Positions 40,594 through 49,489 of a stretch of DNA of 64,000 bases are shown here, in pieces. Source of the stretch: Tropheryma whipplei str. Twist (GTDB taxonomy: Bacteria; Actinomycetota; Actinomycetes; Actinomycetales; Microbacteriaceae); NCBI RefSeq assembly GCF_000007485.1, contig NC_004572.3, forward strand, positions 248,001-312,000, written 5' to 3'. Position 1 is the stretch's first letter; the number at the start of each line of letters is the position of its first letter. The notes beneath the pieces are model-generated. The model saw only the letters and a program-made list of their open reading frames with translations, ran no database searches and was not told the DNA's origin. A program made the position numbers and the translations under genes.

Positions 40594-40828
40594 GGATGTA
40601 ACAATCTCGGTTCTTGCAAAGGACACACCGGGGTTGCTTGCACGACTGTCATGTGTTTTTTCACGCCGTGGGAAAAATATAATCTCATTCTCGGCCGTGC
40701 GAGATTTAGATAAGATCGGGTTTTCCAGGATTACAATAGTCTGTGATCCAGAGAATATTGATCAGATTATCAAGCAATTGAATAAGCTTGTAGATGTGTT
40801 GGACGCGCGCTTGGACAATTATGGATAA
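40586..40828 (+). CDS. ilvN: Acetolactate synthase regulatory subunit reduced to its ACT domain
   Basis: 80 residues from the ATG that overlaps the end of ilvB. The sequence is a clear ACT domain of the IlvN type (TISVLAKDTPGLLARLSCVF, SRRGKNIISFSAVRD, QLNKLVDVLDARL). IlvN is normally about 160 residues with a second domain; here the frame ends at TAA 40826-40828 and only 68 bp remain before ilvC, so the second half is gone. The ACT domain carries the valine feedback site and activates IlvB, so activation may be kept. An upstream in-frame start at 40484 lies inside ilvB and is rejected. Confidence 0.88.
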   Translation: MNRDVTISVLAKDTPGLLARLSCVFSRRGKNIISFSAVRDLDKIGFSRITIVCDPENIDQIIKQLNKLVDVLDARLDNYG

Positions 40829-40896
40829 TTGATCTGTAGTTTTGTTTTTTTAGATCTCAAGTATGTTTATGTGGTCTGGATTGTGAGGGGTTTGAA

Positions 40897-41898
40897 ATGA
40901 GTGAAATAGGCACGAGGGTTTATACCGAATGTGATGCAGATTTATCGCTTATTCAAAATGTTCTGGTTGCTGTTATTGGTTACGGATCGCAGGGTCATGC
41001 GCAAGCGCTGAATCTGCGTGATTCGGGAGTAAATGTTGTAATTGGTTTGAAGGAAAATTCGGCTTCGCGGAAAAGCGCACAAGACTCGGGGTTTGAGGTT
41101 CTTTTGCCGCAAGAGGCAGCCAAAAAGGCGCAGCTAATTTCTCTGCTTGTGCCAGATCCAGCACAGCGTGATGTTTATGAAAGTGCAATAAAACATAATC
41201 TCTCAGAAGGCGATGCTCTTTTGTTTTCACACGGATTTAACATCCGATACGGGTATATAACACCTCCAGATGGTGTTGATGTTCTTATGGTTGCCCCTAA
41301 AGGTCCTGGACATATGGTTAGACGTGAATATCTTGATAACCGCGGGACTCCGGCTGTGTTTGCTATTGAAAAGGATGCAAGTGGTAGGTGTTTTGACCTT
41401 GCGCTTAGTTATGCAAAGGGCATAGGTGCTTTGCGTGCCGGGGCTATACAAACTACATTTACCGAAGAGACCGAGACGGATTTATTTGGCGAGCAGGCAG
41501 TTCTATGCGGCGGTCTTGAACAGCTGATCCAGTATGGCTATGAGACCTTGGTTGAGGCGGGTTATCAGCCAGAAGTTGCTTATTTTGAAGTTCTTCATGA
41601 ATTGAAGCTAATCATTGATCTGATAGTTGAGGGTGGGCTTAGTAAATCACGCTGGAGTATTTCTGATACGGCAGAATACGGCAGTTATGTATCAGGTCCG
41701 CGTGTTATAGACAAACATGTCAAGGAAAATATGAAAAAAATACTTGGTGAGATTCGTTCTGGCGAGTTTGCTAATAGATTCATAAAGGATCAAGATTCAG
41801 GTGCGAATGAATTTACACAGCTCAGAGAGATTGCTGCCCGGCATCCAATAGAAGAGGTTGGTGCCAGGCTGCGCGCATTATTTTCGTGGAGTAAGTAA
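40897..41898 (+). CDS. ilvC: Ketol-acid reductoisomerase
   Basis: 333 residues, the short class I length. Isomerises and reduces acetolactate with NADPH and magnesium. The nucleotide-binding motif GYGSQGHAQALNLRDSG is near residue 28, followed by the metal-binding helices of the knotted C-terminal domain (TEETETDLFGEQAVLCGG, FEVLHELKLIIDL, SDTAEYG). The start is ATG 40897 behind GAGGGG. Confidence 0.96.
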   Translation: MSEIGTRVYTECDADLSLIQNVLVAVIGYGSQGHAQALNLRDSGVNVVIGLKENSASRKSAQDSGFEVLLPQEAAKKAQLISLLVPDPAQRDVYESAIKHNLSEGDALLFSHGFNIRYGYITPPDGVDVLMVAPKGPGHMVRREYLDNRGTPAVFAIEKDASGRCFDLALSYAKGIGALRAGAIQTTFTEETETDLFGEQAVLCGGLEQLIQYGYETLVEAGYQPEVAYFEVLHELKLIIDLIVEGGLSKSRWSISDTAEYGSYVSGPRVIDKHVKENMKKILGEIRSGEFANRFIKDQDSGANEFTQLREIAARHPIEEVGARLRALFSWSK

Positions 41899-41998
41899 AG
41901 AGGTTATCGGTGTATTTGGTCTGCGCTGTATATGTTGCGCCGTGGCCTTCTTGGTTATTGCCAAATGCGGCTATTTGGATGTGTGAAATGGAAAAGCC

Positions 41999-43084
41999 TT
42001 GAGTGCCAAGAATTATAAAAAAACACTGCTAGTAAACCCCATTTCGCAGGATGAATTACAAAAGAGGCTTTCTGCCCCAGGGTTCGGGTCTGTTTTTTCT
42101 GAGCATATGGTCTCCGCGGATTGGCATCGCGATCTTGGTTGGCATGATTATCGTGTCGAACCGTATGGTCCAATTAGTCTTGCCCCCTCGGCCATGGTAT
42201 TTCATTATGGACAGGAAATTTTCGAGGGGCTGAAAATTTTTCGCCATTCACAGGATAGTTCTGTGCGCGCATTTAGGCCACTGGAAAATGCAAAGAGGTT
42301 TCAAAAATCCTCCGAGAGAATCGCGCTTCCCGTTTTACCGGTTGAGGATTTTCTGCAATCGCTTCGTGAGTGGGTGATGGTTGACGGCCGCTGGGTTCCG
42401 AATGCACCGTCATGTGTTTATGCAAGACCATTTATGATAGCAACCGAGGAGGCGCTCGGTCTTCGGGCAACGTGCAGCGCCAGATATACCCTAATTTGCT
42501 GTCCGGTTGGTGATTTGTTTGGCCAAATAAGGCCCATTAGGGTACGGGTTTCTTCTAAGTATTCGAGGGCGTCCAGGGGTGGGACCGGGTCCGTTAAATT
42601 TGGTGGTAATTATGCGGCATCTATTTTGCCCCAGGTCGAGGCTGGGAATGATGGGTTTGACCAGGTTCTTTTTTTGGACTCGGCATCTTATAAAAATATT
42701 GAAGAGCTGTCCGCATCGAATATATTCTTTGTACTCTCCAGTAAGACTTTGATTACGCCGAGTCTTGGTGGAACTATTCTTCCGGGTGTTACTCGTGACA
42801 GTATCATAAGAATAGCCGAGGATTTGGGGTTTGTTGTTGAGCAAAGACAAATCAGTCTTGACGAGGTAACACATCTATTTAGTCAGGACAAAGTAACGGA
42901 AATGTTTTGCTGCGGAACCGCGGCGTCTGTAACCCCCATTGGGTCCGTGTCTTTTGATGGAGGCACCCTGGGCTCGGGGCAGGCGGGTCCTGTTACGATG
43001 CTCCTTCGTGAATATCTGCGGGATATACAGTTTGGTAATCGTCCGGATAAATACAACTGGATGGTCAATCTTGAGGATACTTAG
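41999..43084 (+). CDS. ilvE: Branched-chain amino acid aminotransferase
   Basis: 361 residues, fold type IV PLP enzyme. Final transamination for valine, leucine and isoleucine. The PLP lysine lies in GSVKFGGNYAAS; FEGLKIFR and the late GTAASVTPIGSV loop also fit the family. TTG start at 41999; no in-frame ATG precedes it, and the first residues match the usual N-terminus, so the start is plausible but not certain. About 100 bp separate it from ilvC, 48 bp from gltX. Confidence 0.93.
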   Translation: MSAKNYKKTLLVNPISQDELQKRLSAPGFGSVFSEHMVSADWHRDLGWHDYRVEPYGPISLAPSAMVFHYGQEIFEGLKIFRHSQDSSVRAFRPLENAKRFQKSSERIALPVLPVEDFLQSLREWVMVDGRWVPNAPSCVYARPFMIATEEALGLRATCSARYTLICCPVGDLFGQIRPIRVRVSSKYSRASRGGTGSVKFGGNYAASILPQVEAGNDGFDQVLFLDSASYKNIEELSASNIFFVLSSKTLITPSLGGTILPGVTRDSIIRIAEDLGFVVEQRQISLDEVTHLFSQDKVTEMFCCGTAASVTPIGSVSFDGGTLGSGQAGPVTMLLREYLRDIQFGNRPDKYNWMVNLEDT

Positions 43085-43132
43085 GTGAGTTTTTGGTCTG
43101 TAAGAAACACTTGAACAGACGGGGGTGTTTTT

Positions 43133-44575
43133 GTGCGTGACCCGCGTGTGCGGGTTAGATTTTGCCCGTCTCCAACTGGTGCACCCCACCTGGGCCTTGT
43201 AAGAACTGCGCTTTTTAACTGGGTGTTTGCACGAAAACATGGTGGGGGTTTCATTTTTCGTATAGAGGATACGGATGCGACGAGAAATAGAGAGGAGAGT
43301 TGTTCGCAGCTGATTGATACCCTGAAGTGGCTGGGTCTTGATTGGGACGAGGGTCCAGATAAGGGCGGTCAGTTTGGTCCATATTATCAGTCACAGAGGG
43401 GTGATATATATCAGGAAGTGCTCGATAAGCTCCTTGCGGCAGATCTTGCGTATGAAAGTTTTTCGACCAAAGAAGAAATAGAGAAGCGTAATCTAGAGGC
43501 CGGCCGTCCGATTCAATTGGGATATGACAATTACGACAGGACTCTGTCAGAACAAACCAAGGCCGCAATGCGCGAGGCCGGTCGTACGCCAATAATAAGA
43601 CTGCGCATGGATGATGAGAATATTGCGTTTGAGGATCTTGTAAAGGGTGAAGTGGTATTCACAGATCCCATTCCGGATTTTGCACTTACAAGAGCTTCTG
43701 GTGAGCCACTCTACACACTTGTAAACCCCGTTGACGATGCATTTATGAAGATCACTCATGTCCTGCGGGGCGAGGATTTGTTGTCATCAACTCCAAGACA
43801 AATTGCCCTGTATAAGGCACTTATAACAATAGGTATTACAGATTACGTTCCGTTTTTTGGACATTTGCCAATTGTTATGGGTGAGGGTAACAGAAAATTA
43901 TCTAAACGAAATCCTGAGTCAGATTTTTATTTCTATAAAGCACGTGGATTTATTCGTGAAGGTCTTTTGAATTATCTGTCGTTGCTGGGCTGGTCAATTA
44001 GTAATAGCAGGGATACATTTTCTTTATCTGAGATGATACATGCTTTTGACGTGCGGGACGTAAGGGGTAATCCGGCGCGTTTTGATTATAAGAAGTGCCT
44101 TGCAATCAATGCCTATCACCTGCGTGAGCTTAATGTGGAAGATTTTTTTCTTCGACTTGTTCCATTTGTTGAAGAGATGCTCGGTATTCCACTTTCTTTT
44201 GAGCAGAAAAATAGCCTTCGGGCAATATGTCCATTTGTGCAGGGGAGGGTTCAGTTGTTGACCGAAGCGGCAGAGATGGTTAGATTCCTATTGGTTGATA
44301 ATATCTCTGTTGATTTTGCCGTAACGGATAAAGAAATTGATGTGCTGCGCCACTGTCTAGCGCTGCTGAATTTGCTTGATACGTGGGAAAGTGCACAAAT
44401 TGCCTCTTGTATAAAACAGGCAATTGAACAGTTTGATCTACAGCCGAAACGCATATTCTCGATTTTAAGGCTTGCAATTACCGGTCGCAGAGTCTCTCCG
44501 CCGCTTTTTGAGTCGATGCAGATTCTGGGCAGATCGGCAAGCCTTAACCGTGTTGAAACTTTTGTAACAAACTAA
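43133..44575 (+). CDS. gltX: Glutamyl-tRNA synthetase
   Basis: 480 residues, class I synthetase. The HIGH-type motif appears as PSPTGAPHLGLVRTALFNW (about residues 11-29) and the KMSKS-type motif as KLSKRNPE (about 257). GIEDTD-like RIEDTDATRNREES is present. GTG start at 43133. No glutaminyl-tRNA synthetase is seen here; in relatives lacking one, this enzyme also charges tRNA-Gln (a tRNA-Gln lies 1.5 kb downstream), which is an inference. The stop abuts the next gene. Confidence 0.96.
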   Translation: MRDPRVRVRFCPSPTGAPHLGLVRTALFNWVFARKHGGGFIFRIEDTDATRNREESCSQLIDTLKWLGLDWDEGPDKGGQFGPYYQSQRGDIYQEVLDKLLAADLAYESFSTKEEIEKRNLEAGRPIQLGYDNYDRTLSEQTKAAMREAGRTPIIRLRMDDENIAFEDLVKGEVVFTDPIPDFALTRASGEPLYTLVNPVDDAFMKITHVLRGEDLLSSTPRQIALYKALITIGITDYVPFFGHLPIVMGEGNRKLSKRNPESDFYFYKARGFIREGLLNYLSLLGWSISNSRDTFSLSEMIHAFDVRDVRGNPARFDYKKCLAINAYHLRELNVEDFFLRLVPFVEEMLGIPLSFEQKNSLRAICPFVQGRVQLLTEAAEMVRFLLVDNISVDFAVTDKEIDVLRHCLALLNLLDTWESAQIASCIKQAIEQFDLQPKRIFSILRLAITGRRVSPPLFESMQILGRSASLNRVETFVTN

Positions 44576-45697
44576 GTGTGTGTCGGTGTGATTGATGTCG
44601 CAATTATTGGCGGGGGTCCTGCTGGACTTACCGCAGGTATAAGCCTTGCCCGAATGGGGTGGAAGGTCTGTGTTTTTGATTCAAATCGCCCAAGAAATGC
44701 GGCCACCATTGCTGTGCATGGGGTAATTGCCAGAGAGGGGATATCACCCCATGCATTGAGATCAGATGGGGGTAAAGCCCTTATTTCCTTTGGTGGGAAA
44801 ATACTTCCGTCAGAAGTTGTTTCGGTTGTATGGACTGGTGATCAATCATCGGTTGGCTTGTCGCCAATTAGCTTGTCTATTGATGGCTCTGTTGCGGAGC
44901 CCGAGTCTTGTTGCGCTGCAAGTGCGATCTCGGATATGAAATCTAATTCTTCTTCAGAAGGTGCAGGGACAGAAGGTGCAGGGACTCGGAAGGAGAATCA
45001 ATGGTATGAAGTCGATGCTCTTCTGCATCCGGCACGAAATAGGGAAAAGTTTCTTGCAAAAACCGTTCTGATTTCTTCCGGTGTTCGGGAGGTGTTCCCT
45101 CAGATAAAAAACTTGCGTGCTGTGTACGGAACAAATATTCACAGTTGTTTATCGTGTGATATGTGGGAAAAACGCTTCGATTCTGTTGGTCTTATTGGTT
45201 ACGGTCCGGATGCCGTTGATATCCTGCAGCGAGCTATATACCTTTCGTTTCGTGTATCGAGTATCGTGGTCTTTTATAACCAGTTCAATCAGGCTCAAAA
45301 GGGCATTCTAGAGAATTTGGGCGTAAAAATAGTGGAGACACAACTTACTGAAGTTCTTTTGGAAGAAGGTGCATTTACCGGCTTTATGGATGCCGCGGGA
45401 AAGTCCCATACCGTATCTTCTGCATTCCTGCGTCCTATCTGGAAACCAAATGTGGATTTTATTAAAAATCCTTCCCTGAATTCCCAAGGTTTTATTATTA
45501 CAGGAAATGACGGTCGCTTGAACAGGGGTAACATGTGGGCGGCGGGTGATGTAACCGGTATTGGGCAGGTATCAATTGCTGCAGGGCAGGGTGCATCTGT
45601 CGCACTTGATATAGGCAGATATTTATTCACACTGCACGGGAATAAGACGCATGGGAATGATGCCCTGGGCCACATATCGTCTAGATCCCTTATTTAG
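44576..45697 (+). CDS. Thioredoxin reductase-like FAD/NAD(P) oxidoreductase
   Basis: 373 residues from GTG 44576 (a second GTG at 44588 is an equally good start). FAD motif IIGGGPAGLTAGI, a CLSC (CxxC) redox pair at the place of the thioredoxin reductase cysteines, a NAD(P)-type LIGYGPDAV and the C-terminal FAD motif AAGDVTGIGQVSIAAGQG. The PROSITE-like order matches small TrxB-type enzymes. Between the two sheets of the FAD domain there is a long Ser/Glu-rich insert (about residues 95-145) containing a 15-bp tandem duplication (EGAGTEGAGT). The partner protein is unknown. Confidence 0.8.
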   Translation: MCVGVIDVAIIGGGPAGLTAGISLARMGWKVCVFDSNRPRNAATIAVHGVIAREGISPHALRSDGGKALISFGGKILPSEVVSVVWTGDQSSVGLSPISLSIDGSVAEPESCCAASAISDMKSNSSSEGAGTEGAGTRKENQWYEVDALLHPARNREKFLAKTVLISSGVREVFPQIKNLRAVYGTNIHSCLSCDMWEKRFDSVGLIGYGPDAVDILQRAIYLSFRVSSIVVFYNQFNQAQKGILENLGVKIVETQLTEVLLEEGAFTGFMDAAGKSHTVSSAFLRPIWKPNVDFIKNPSLNSQGFIITGNDGRLNRGNMWAAGDVTGIGQVSIAAGQGASVALDIGRYLFTLHGNKTHGNDALGHISSRSLI

Positions 45698-45727
45698 ATT
45701 GTGATGTATTTGCCTATTGTGAAACAA

Positions 45728-45943
45728 AATAACCATTCCAAAGCCAACTGCTACTACTCTTACACCAAGAACAACGAATAGAGTCAGATTTACATCACGT
45801 GCCTCACAGTTACAGAGCAATCTTCCCTTTAGATCAAACTATTTAAGTCCAGACCTTATCTCGCCCTCTATTAGCTACACCTCACAGGATCTTGTTGTTA
45901 CTGTGTATAAGCATGCGTCATCTGTGTATATGACACAGGTGCT
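45728..45943 (+). repeat. Displaced 216-bp WiSP fragment
   Basis: Matches 27132-27347 of the WiSP gene base for base where compared: the Pro/Thr-rich linker (ITIPKPTATTLTPRTTNRV) and the first 20 residues of the first tandem repeat. It starts 30 bp after the stop of the oxidoreductase gene and has no start codon. Confidence 0.9.
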
Positions 45944-46028
45944 GTAACGGTGTGATAAGGGACTATGCCGCATGACTGGGGCAATTAGCGTTGCCGCGTA
46001 TCTAAGGTGCTGCGAGGCATGAACGCGG

Positions 46029-46034
46029 TATACT
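46029..46034 (+). promoter_or_regulatory. -10 element for tRNA-Gln
   Basis: TATACT ends 10 bp before the tRNA. No convincing -35 was found at 16-18 bp. Confidence 0.45.
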
Positions 46035-46044
46035 GAATTACTCT

Positions 46045-46116
46045 TGGGGTATGGTGTAATTGGCAACACGGCTGATTCTGGTTCAGTTGTTCTTGGTTCG
46101 AGTCCAGGTACCCCAG
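46045..46116 (+). tRNA. tRNA-Gln(CTG)
   Basis: 72 nt. Acceptor TGGGGTA pairs with TACCCCA; anticodon arm GCTGA-TTCTGGT-TCAGT gives CTG; T-arm contains GGTTCGAGTCC. Discriminator G at 46116; CCA not encoded. Confidence 0.95.
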
Positions 46117-46168
46117 CTTTTGCTTTGGCCTGGCAAGTGTGCTACCCTTAGACGACAAGGAGGGTTGT

Positions 46169-46732
46169 ATGAGTAAGCAAAATGTGCATGATCCGATTTT
46201 GAACTCCGTGCTAATTGCCCTGTTTGCTGCCTTTGTTGCTGCCCTTGGGCTTGTTCCAAAAATAGATCTTCCGGGTGGCGTTCCTATAACGGCTCAAACA
46301 CTCGGGGTTATGATCGCCGGTGCCGTCCTGGGTCCGGTTCGTGGCTTTCTTGCCCTGTTGGTGTTTTATGTTCTTCTCGCAGTTGGTATGCCATTCTTAC
46401 CTGGGGGAAGGGGTGGCATTGCACCTCTTGTTGGAATAGCCGGTGGGTATATTTTGGGATGGGTTTTTGGCGCCTTCGTTGTTGGGCTCCTTGTCCAGTT
46501 TGCTTTCAGGGCGCAATCCAGGGCTCTTGTTTATGCTGGTGTTTTTGCGAGCTGCCTTGCGGGTGGTGTTGTTATTGTTTATCTTTTTGGGATCCCATGG
46601 CAGTATGCCGTTGCTGGTGTGCCCATTGATAAGGCTCTTATTGGCTCTTTGGCCTTTATACCCGGCGATATAATAAAGGCGCTGATCGCCTCCTTTGTCG
46701 CTATTTCTTTGCGTAAGTATTACAGGTTCTAG
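46169..46732 (+). CDS. bioY: BioY family biotin transporter
   Basis: 187 residues from ATG 46169, chosen because AAGGAGGG (46157-46164) lies just ahead; the open frame extends further upstream without support. Six hydrophobic segments, with the family signature around LPGGVPITAQTLGVMIAGAVLG. BioY is the substrate-binding membrane component of an ECF-type biotin importer and can work with or without energising subunits, none of which are next to it. A scavenging role fits a reduced genome. Confidence 0.93.
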   Translation: MSKQNVHDPILNSVLIALFAAFVAALGLVPKIDLPGGVPITAQTLGVMIAGAVLGPVRGFLALLVFYVLLAVGMPFLPGGRGGIAPLVGIAGGYILGWVFGAFVVGLLVQFAFRAQSRALVYAGVFASCLAGGVVIVYLFGIPWQYAVAGVPIDKALIGSLAFIPGDIIKALIASFVAISLRKYYRF

Positions 46733-46748
46733 TCTCCGAGTCGGCACT

Positions 46749-46766
46749 GGCCCTGTTTTTGGGGCC
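46749..46766 (+). terminator. Weak hairpin after bioY
   Basis: GGCCC (46749-46753) pairs with GGGCC (46762-46766) 17 bp after the bioY stop. No T-run follows; a terminator function is only possible. Confidence 0.25.
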
Positions 46767-46831
46767 CTCGCTTACAGTTTGCCCTACGGGATAGGTGAAA
46801 AAATAGTGTTTAGCCTTTCCCAGGCCGTGTG

Positions 46832-46847
46832 TGCTAGAATTATCCCC
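46832..46847 (+). promoter_or_regulatory. Extended -10 promoter of the second WiSP gene, possibly leaderless
   Basis: TGCTAGAAT (46832-46840) is an extended -10 (TG-n-TAGAAT). It ends only 7 bp before the ATG, so transcription would begin at or near the start codon. The nearest -35-like hexamer, TTTAGC (46809-46814), is poorly spaced. No ribosome site precedes the ATG, which agrees with a leaderless message. Confidence 0.45.
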
Positions 46848-49433
46848 ATGTTTTCTAAGCTATTGCGGTGGCGGTTGCTACCTGCCGCGTGTGTCTTCAT
46901 TCTCCAGCTGTTCCTTCTGTACCCGGTGTCTCCGGCAGGTGCTCTGTCGAATAGTTCACCGAGTAATCCTCCGGGCCTCTCACTTCTCTCTTCTGTATCT
47001 CGCGCGTCGCTGCCTCATTCGACTTCCCGCTTTTCTTCTGTTAGCTTCGCCGGTGGTCGTGCCTGTCTTTCCGACACCGCCGGTTCTGTTTACACGGTGG
47101 ACCCTTTGACAGGGAGGGCTGTATCTGGTCAGACACAAACCTGTGCCTCGGCTGCTTCGGGCGCTGTTTTTCATCGTGCTTCGGGCGCTGTTCCTGTGCT
47201 TCATTCCCGTTACTCTGAAACTGATTCTTATGTCTATGTCCCGTATATTCGTGGAGGGCTTTACCTCTATTACAAGAAAGTCCCGTCGTCAGATATTGCC
47301 CGTGCTGTATCGGATGCACGAACGGCATTCCTGGGTTACTCGAGTGTTTTTGTTGCTCCCGCTTCTGACCGGGTAGTTTCCTTCTCTGTGTCTCCTTCTG
47401 GGGTGTTTACCCTTCTTACGGGCGGGAACGTTTATTTCTATGCGCAGGTTCCGTCTTCCTTTCAGTCTTCGGTTACCGTTAATGTCAAGTACGATGCCAA
47501 AACAGGTGTTATCAGGTCTGCTACGCCAGCCCTGCGCGGGTCTCCGTTTACCTATTCTCTGTCAACCCCGGTTGCAGGTGTTAGGTTAGACGCTAATACG
47601 GGTGCTCTGTCCGGTTCTGTGAAAGATGCCACCGTTGGGGCACATGGCCTCACGGCGACAGCTGTTCATTACACTACCGGGACGGTTGTTACGATCCGTT
47701 ATCTTTTTGATTCTCCGGTACCTGCTGCGGCGCAACAGCGGGATGTTTCTCGGCCGACGCATGTGCGTTCTAAGCGTGCTGATCCGCCACAGGGTGATGC
47801 GCGCTTGACTCCGATCTCTCCTGTTCTTACTTTCCCTGTTGTTGTAGTACCTCCCGTTACCCTAACAATCGGACAACCATTTGCCTCACCTGTATCTGTA
47901 ACAGGACAGTCATTCGTCTTCGGCCCAAGTGCATCATATGCCTCTATGCCAGGAACAAACCATATTCCATCATTCCTATTCCTGAACCCAACCAATGGTG
48001 CAATACAGGGAAATATACAAACCAATGTTGAACCAGGTAACTATGTATTCCCCGTTATCGCTGATTCAACTACTGCATACATATATGTTGTTCAAGTAGT
48101 AACATCTGGCACACCACAGATAACCACACAGGGAACCACACTGGTAGCACCATCAGGTCCCACAACCCCTGTTGTTGTAGTACCTCCCGTTACCCTAACA
48201 ATCGGACAACCATTTGCCTCACCTGTATCTGTAACAGGACAGTCATTCGTCTTCGGCCCAAGTGCATCATATGCCTCTATGCCAGGAACAAACCATATTC
48301 CATCATTCCTATTCCTGAACCCAACCAATGGTGCAATACAGGGAAATATACAAACCAATGTTGAACCAGGTAACTATGTATTCCCCGTTATCGCTGATTC
48401 AACTACTGCATACATATATGTTGTTCAAGTAGTAACATCTGGCACACCACAGATAACCACACAGGGAACCACACTGGTAGCACCATCAGGTCCCACAACC
48501 CCTGTTGTTGTAGTACCTCCCGTTACCCTAACAATCGGACAACCATTTGCCTCACCTGTATCTGTAACAGGACAGTCATTCGTCTTCGGCCCAAGTGCAT
48601 CATATGCCTCTATGCCAGGAACAAACCATATTCCATCATTCCTATTCCTGAACCCAACCAATGGTGCAATACAGGGAAATATACAAACCAATGTTGAACC
48701 AGGTAACTATGTATTCCCCGTTATCGCTGATTCAACTACTGCATACATATATGTTGTTCAAGTAGTAACATCTGGCACACCACAGATAACCACACAGGGA
48801 ACCACACTGGTAGCACCATCAGGTCCCACAACCCCTGTTGTTGTAGTACCTCCCGTTACCCTAACAATCGGACAACCATTTGCCTCACCTGTATCTGTAA
48901 CAGGACAGTCATTCGTCTTCGGCCCAAGTGCATCATATGCCTCTATGCCAGGAACAAACCATATTCCATCATTCCTATTCCTGAACCCAACCAATGGTGC
49001 AATACAGGGAAATATACAAACCAATGTTGAACCAGGTAACTATGTATTCCCCGTTATCGCTGATTCAACTACTGCATACATATATGTTGTTCAAGTAGTA
49101 ACATCTGGCACACCACAGATAACCACACAGGGAACCACACTGGTAGCACCATCAGGTCCCACAACCCCTGTTGTTGTAGTACCTCCCGTTACCCTAACAA
49201 TCGGACAACCATTTGCCTCACCTGTATCTGTAACAGGACAGTCATTCGTCTTCGGCCCAAGTGCATCATATGCCTCTATGCCAGGAACAAACCATATTCC
49301 ATATTTTGTCTGGTTGAATGGGTCAGGTGGGCTCCAAGGAACGGTGGCTCCCAATGTTGAACCGGGTGAGTATAGGTTCCCTGTTATTGTCGACGGTGAT
49401 CCGCTTTATTACCTCGCTCGTGTTGTTCCCTAA
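46848..49433 (+). CDS. WiSP surface protein with four and a half 111-residue Ig-like repeats
   Basis: 861 residues from ATG 46848; the longer open frame upstream overlaps bioY and is rejected. Signal peptide about 1-33 (basic start, hydrophobic core, cleavage near PAGA-LS). Residues about 35-325 form the WiSP N-terminal domain shared with the gene at 23584, including one Ig-like motif (VRLDANTGALSGSVKD). From about 330, four identical repeats (IGQPFASPVSVTG ... FLFLNPTNGAIQGNIQTN) and a diverged fifth half ending in LARVVP. No C-terminal anchor is visible. The N-terminal part and the repeats differ sharply in base use. The gene is intact, unlike the other WiSP gene. Confidence 0.85.
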   Translation: MFSKLLRWRLLPAACVFILQLFLLYPVSPAGALSNSSPSNPPGLSLLSSVSRASLPHSTSRFSSVSFAGGRACLSDTAGSVYTVDPLTGRAVSGQTQTCASAASGAVFHRASGAVPVLHSRYSETDSYVYVPYIRGGLYLYYKKVPSSDIARAVSDARTAFLGYSSVFVAPASDRVVSFSVSPSGVFTLLTGGNVYFYAQVPSSFQSSVTVNVKYDAKTGVIRSATPALRGSPFTYSLSTPVAGVRLDANTGALSGSVKDATVGAHGLTATAVHYTTGTVVTIRYLFDSPVPAAAQQRDVSRPTHVRSKRADPPQGDARLTPISPVLTFPVVVVPPVTLTIGQPFASPVSVTGQSFVFGPSASYASMPGTNHIPSFLFLNPTNGAIQGNIQTNVEPGNYVFPVIADSTTAYIYVVQVVTSGTPQITTQGTTLVAPSGPTTPVVVVPPVTLTIGQPFASPVSVTGQSFVFGPSASYASMPGTNHIPSFLFLNPTNGAIQGNIQTNVEPGNYVFPVIADSTTAYIYVVQVVTSGTPQITTQGTTLVAPSGPTTPVVVVPPVTLTIGQPFASPVSVTGQSFVFGPSASYASMPGTNHIPSFLFLNPTNGAIQGNIQTNVEPGNYVFPVIADSTTAYIYVVQVVTSGTPQITTQGTTLVAPSGPTTPVVVVPPVTLTIGQPFASPVSVTGQSFVFGPSASYASMPGTNHIPSFLFLNPTNGAIQGNIQTNVEPGNYVFPVIADSTTAYIYVVQVVTSGTPQITTQGTTLVAPSGPTTPVVVVPPVTLTIGQPFASPVSVTGQSFVFGPSASYASMPGTNHIPYFVWLNGSGGLQGTVAPNVEPGEYRFPVIVDGDPLYYLARVVP
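47835..49299 (+). repeat. Tandem 333-bp repeats in the second WiSP gene
   Basis: The unit (CCTGTTGTTGTAGTACCTCC...) starts at 47835, 48168, 48501, 48834 and 49167, exactly 333 bp apart. The first four are full and appear identical; the fifth diverges after about 49300 into a GC-richer ending. All are in frame. Confidence 0.92.
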
Positions 49434-49489
49434 CCGGACTATTTGCCTGTTCGTGCTTTTTGTATTTTGTATTTCTGAGAGCGGTTTTG

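Larger units (their letters stand above)
45698..46044. other. Spacer with WiSP fragment and tRNA-Gln promoter
   Basis: Holds the displaced WiSP piece at 45728-45943 and about 100 bp of unique DNA upstream of tRNA-Gln. No gene. Confidence 0.6.

Noticed and set aside
46695-46847. Upstream extension of the second WiSP gene to 46695
   Set aside because: It overlaps bioY and would bury the signal peptide; ATG 46848 gives a standard signal sequence and follows an extended -10.
48092-49354. Repeated 88-codon minus-strand frames in the second WiSP gene
   Set aside because: Antisense shadows of the 333-bp repeats; identical because the repeats are.
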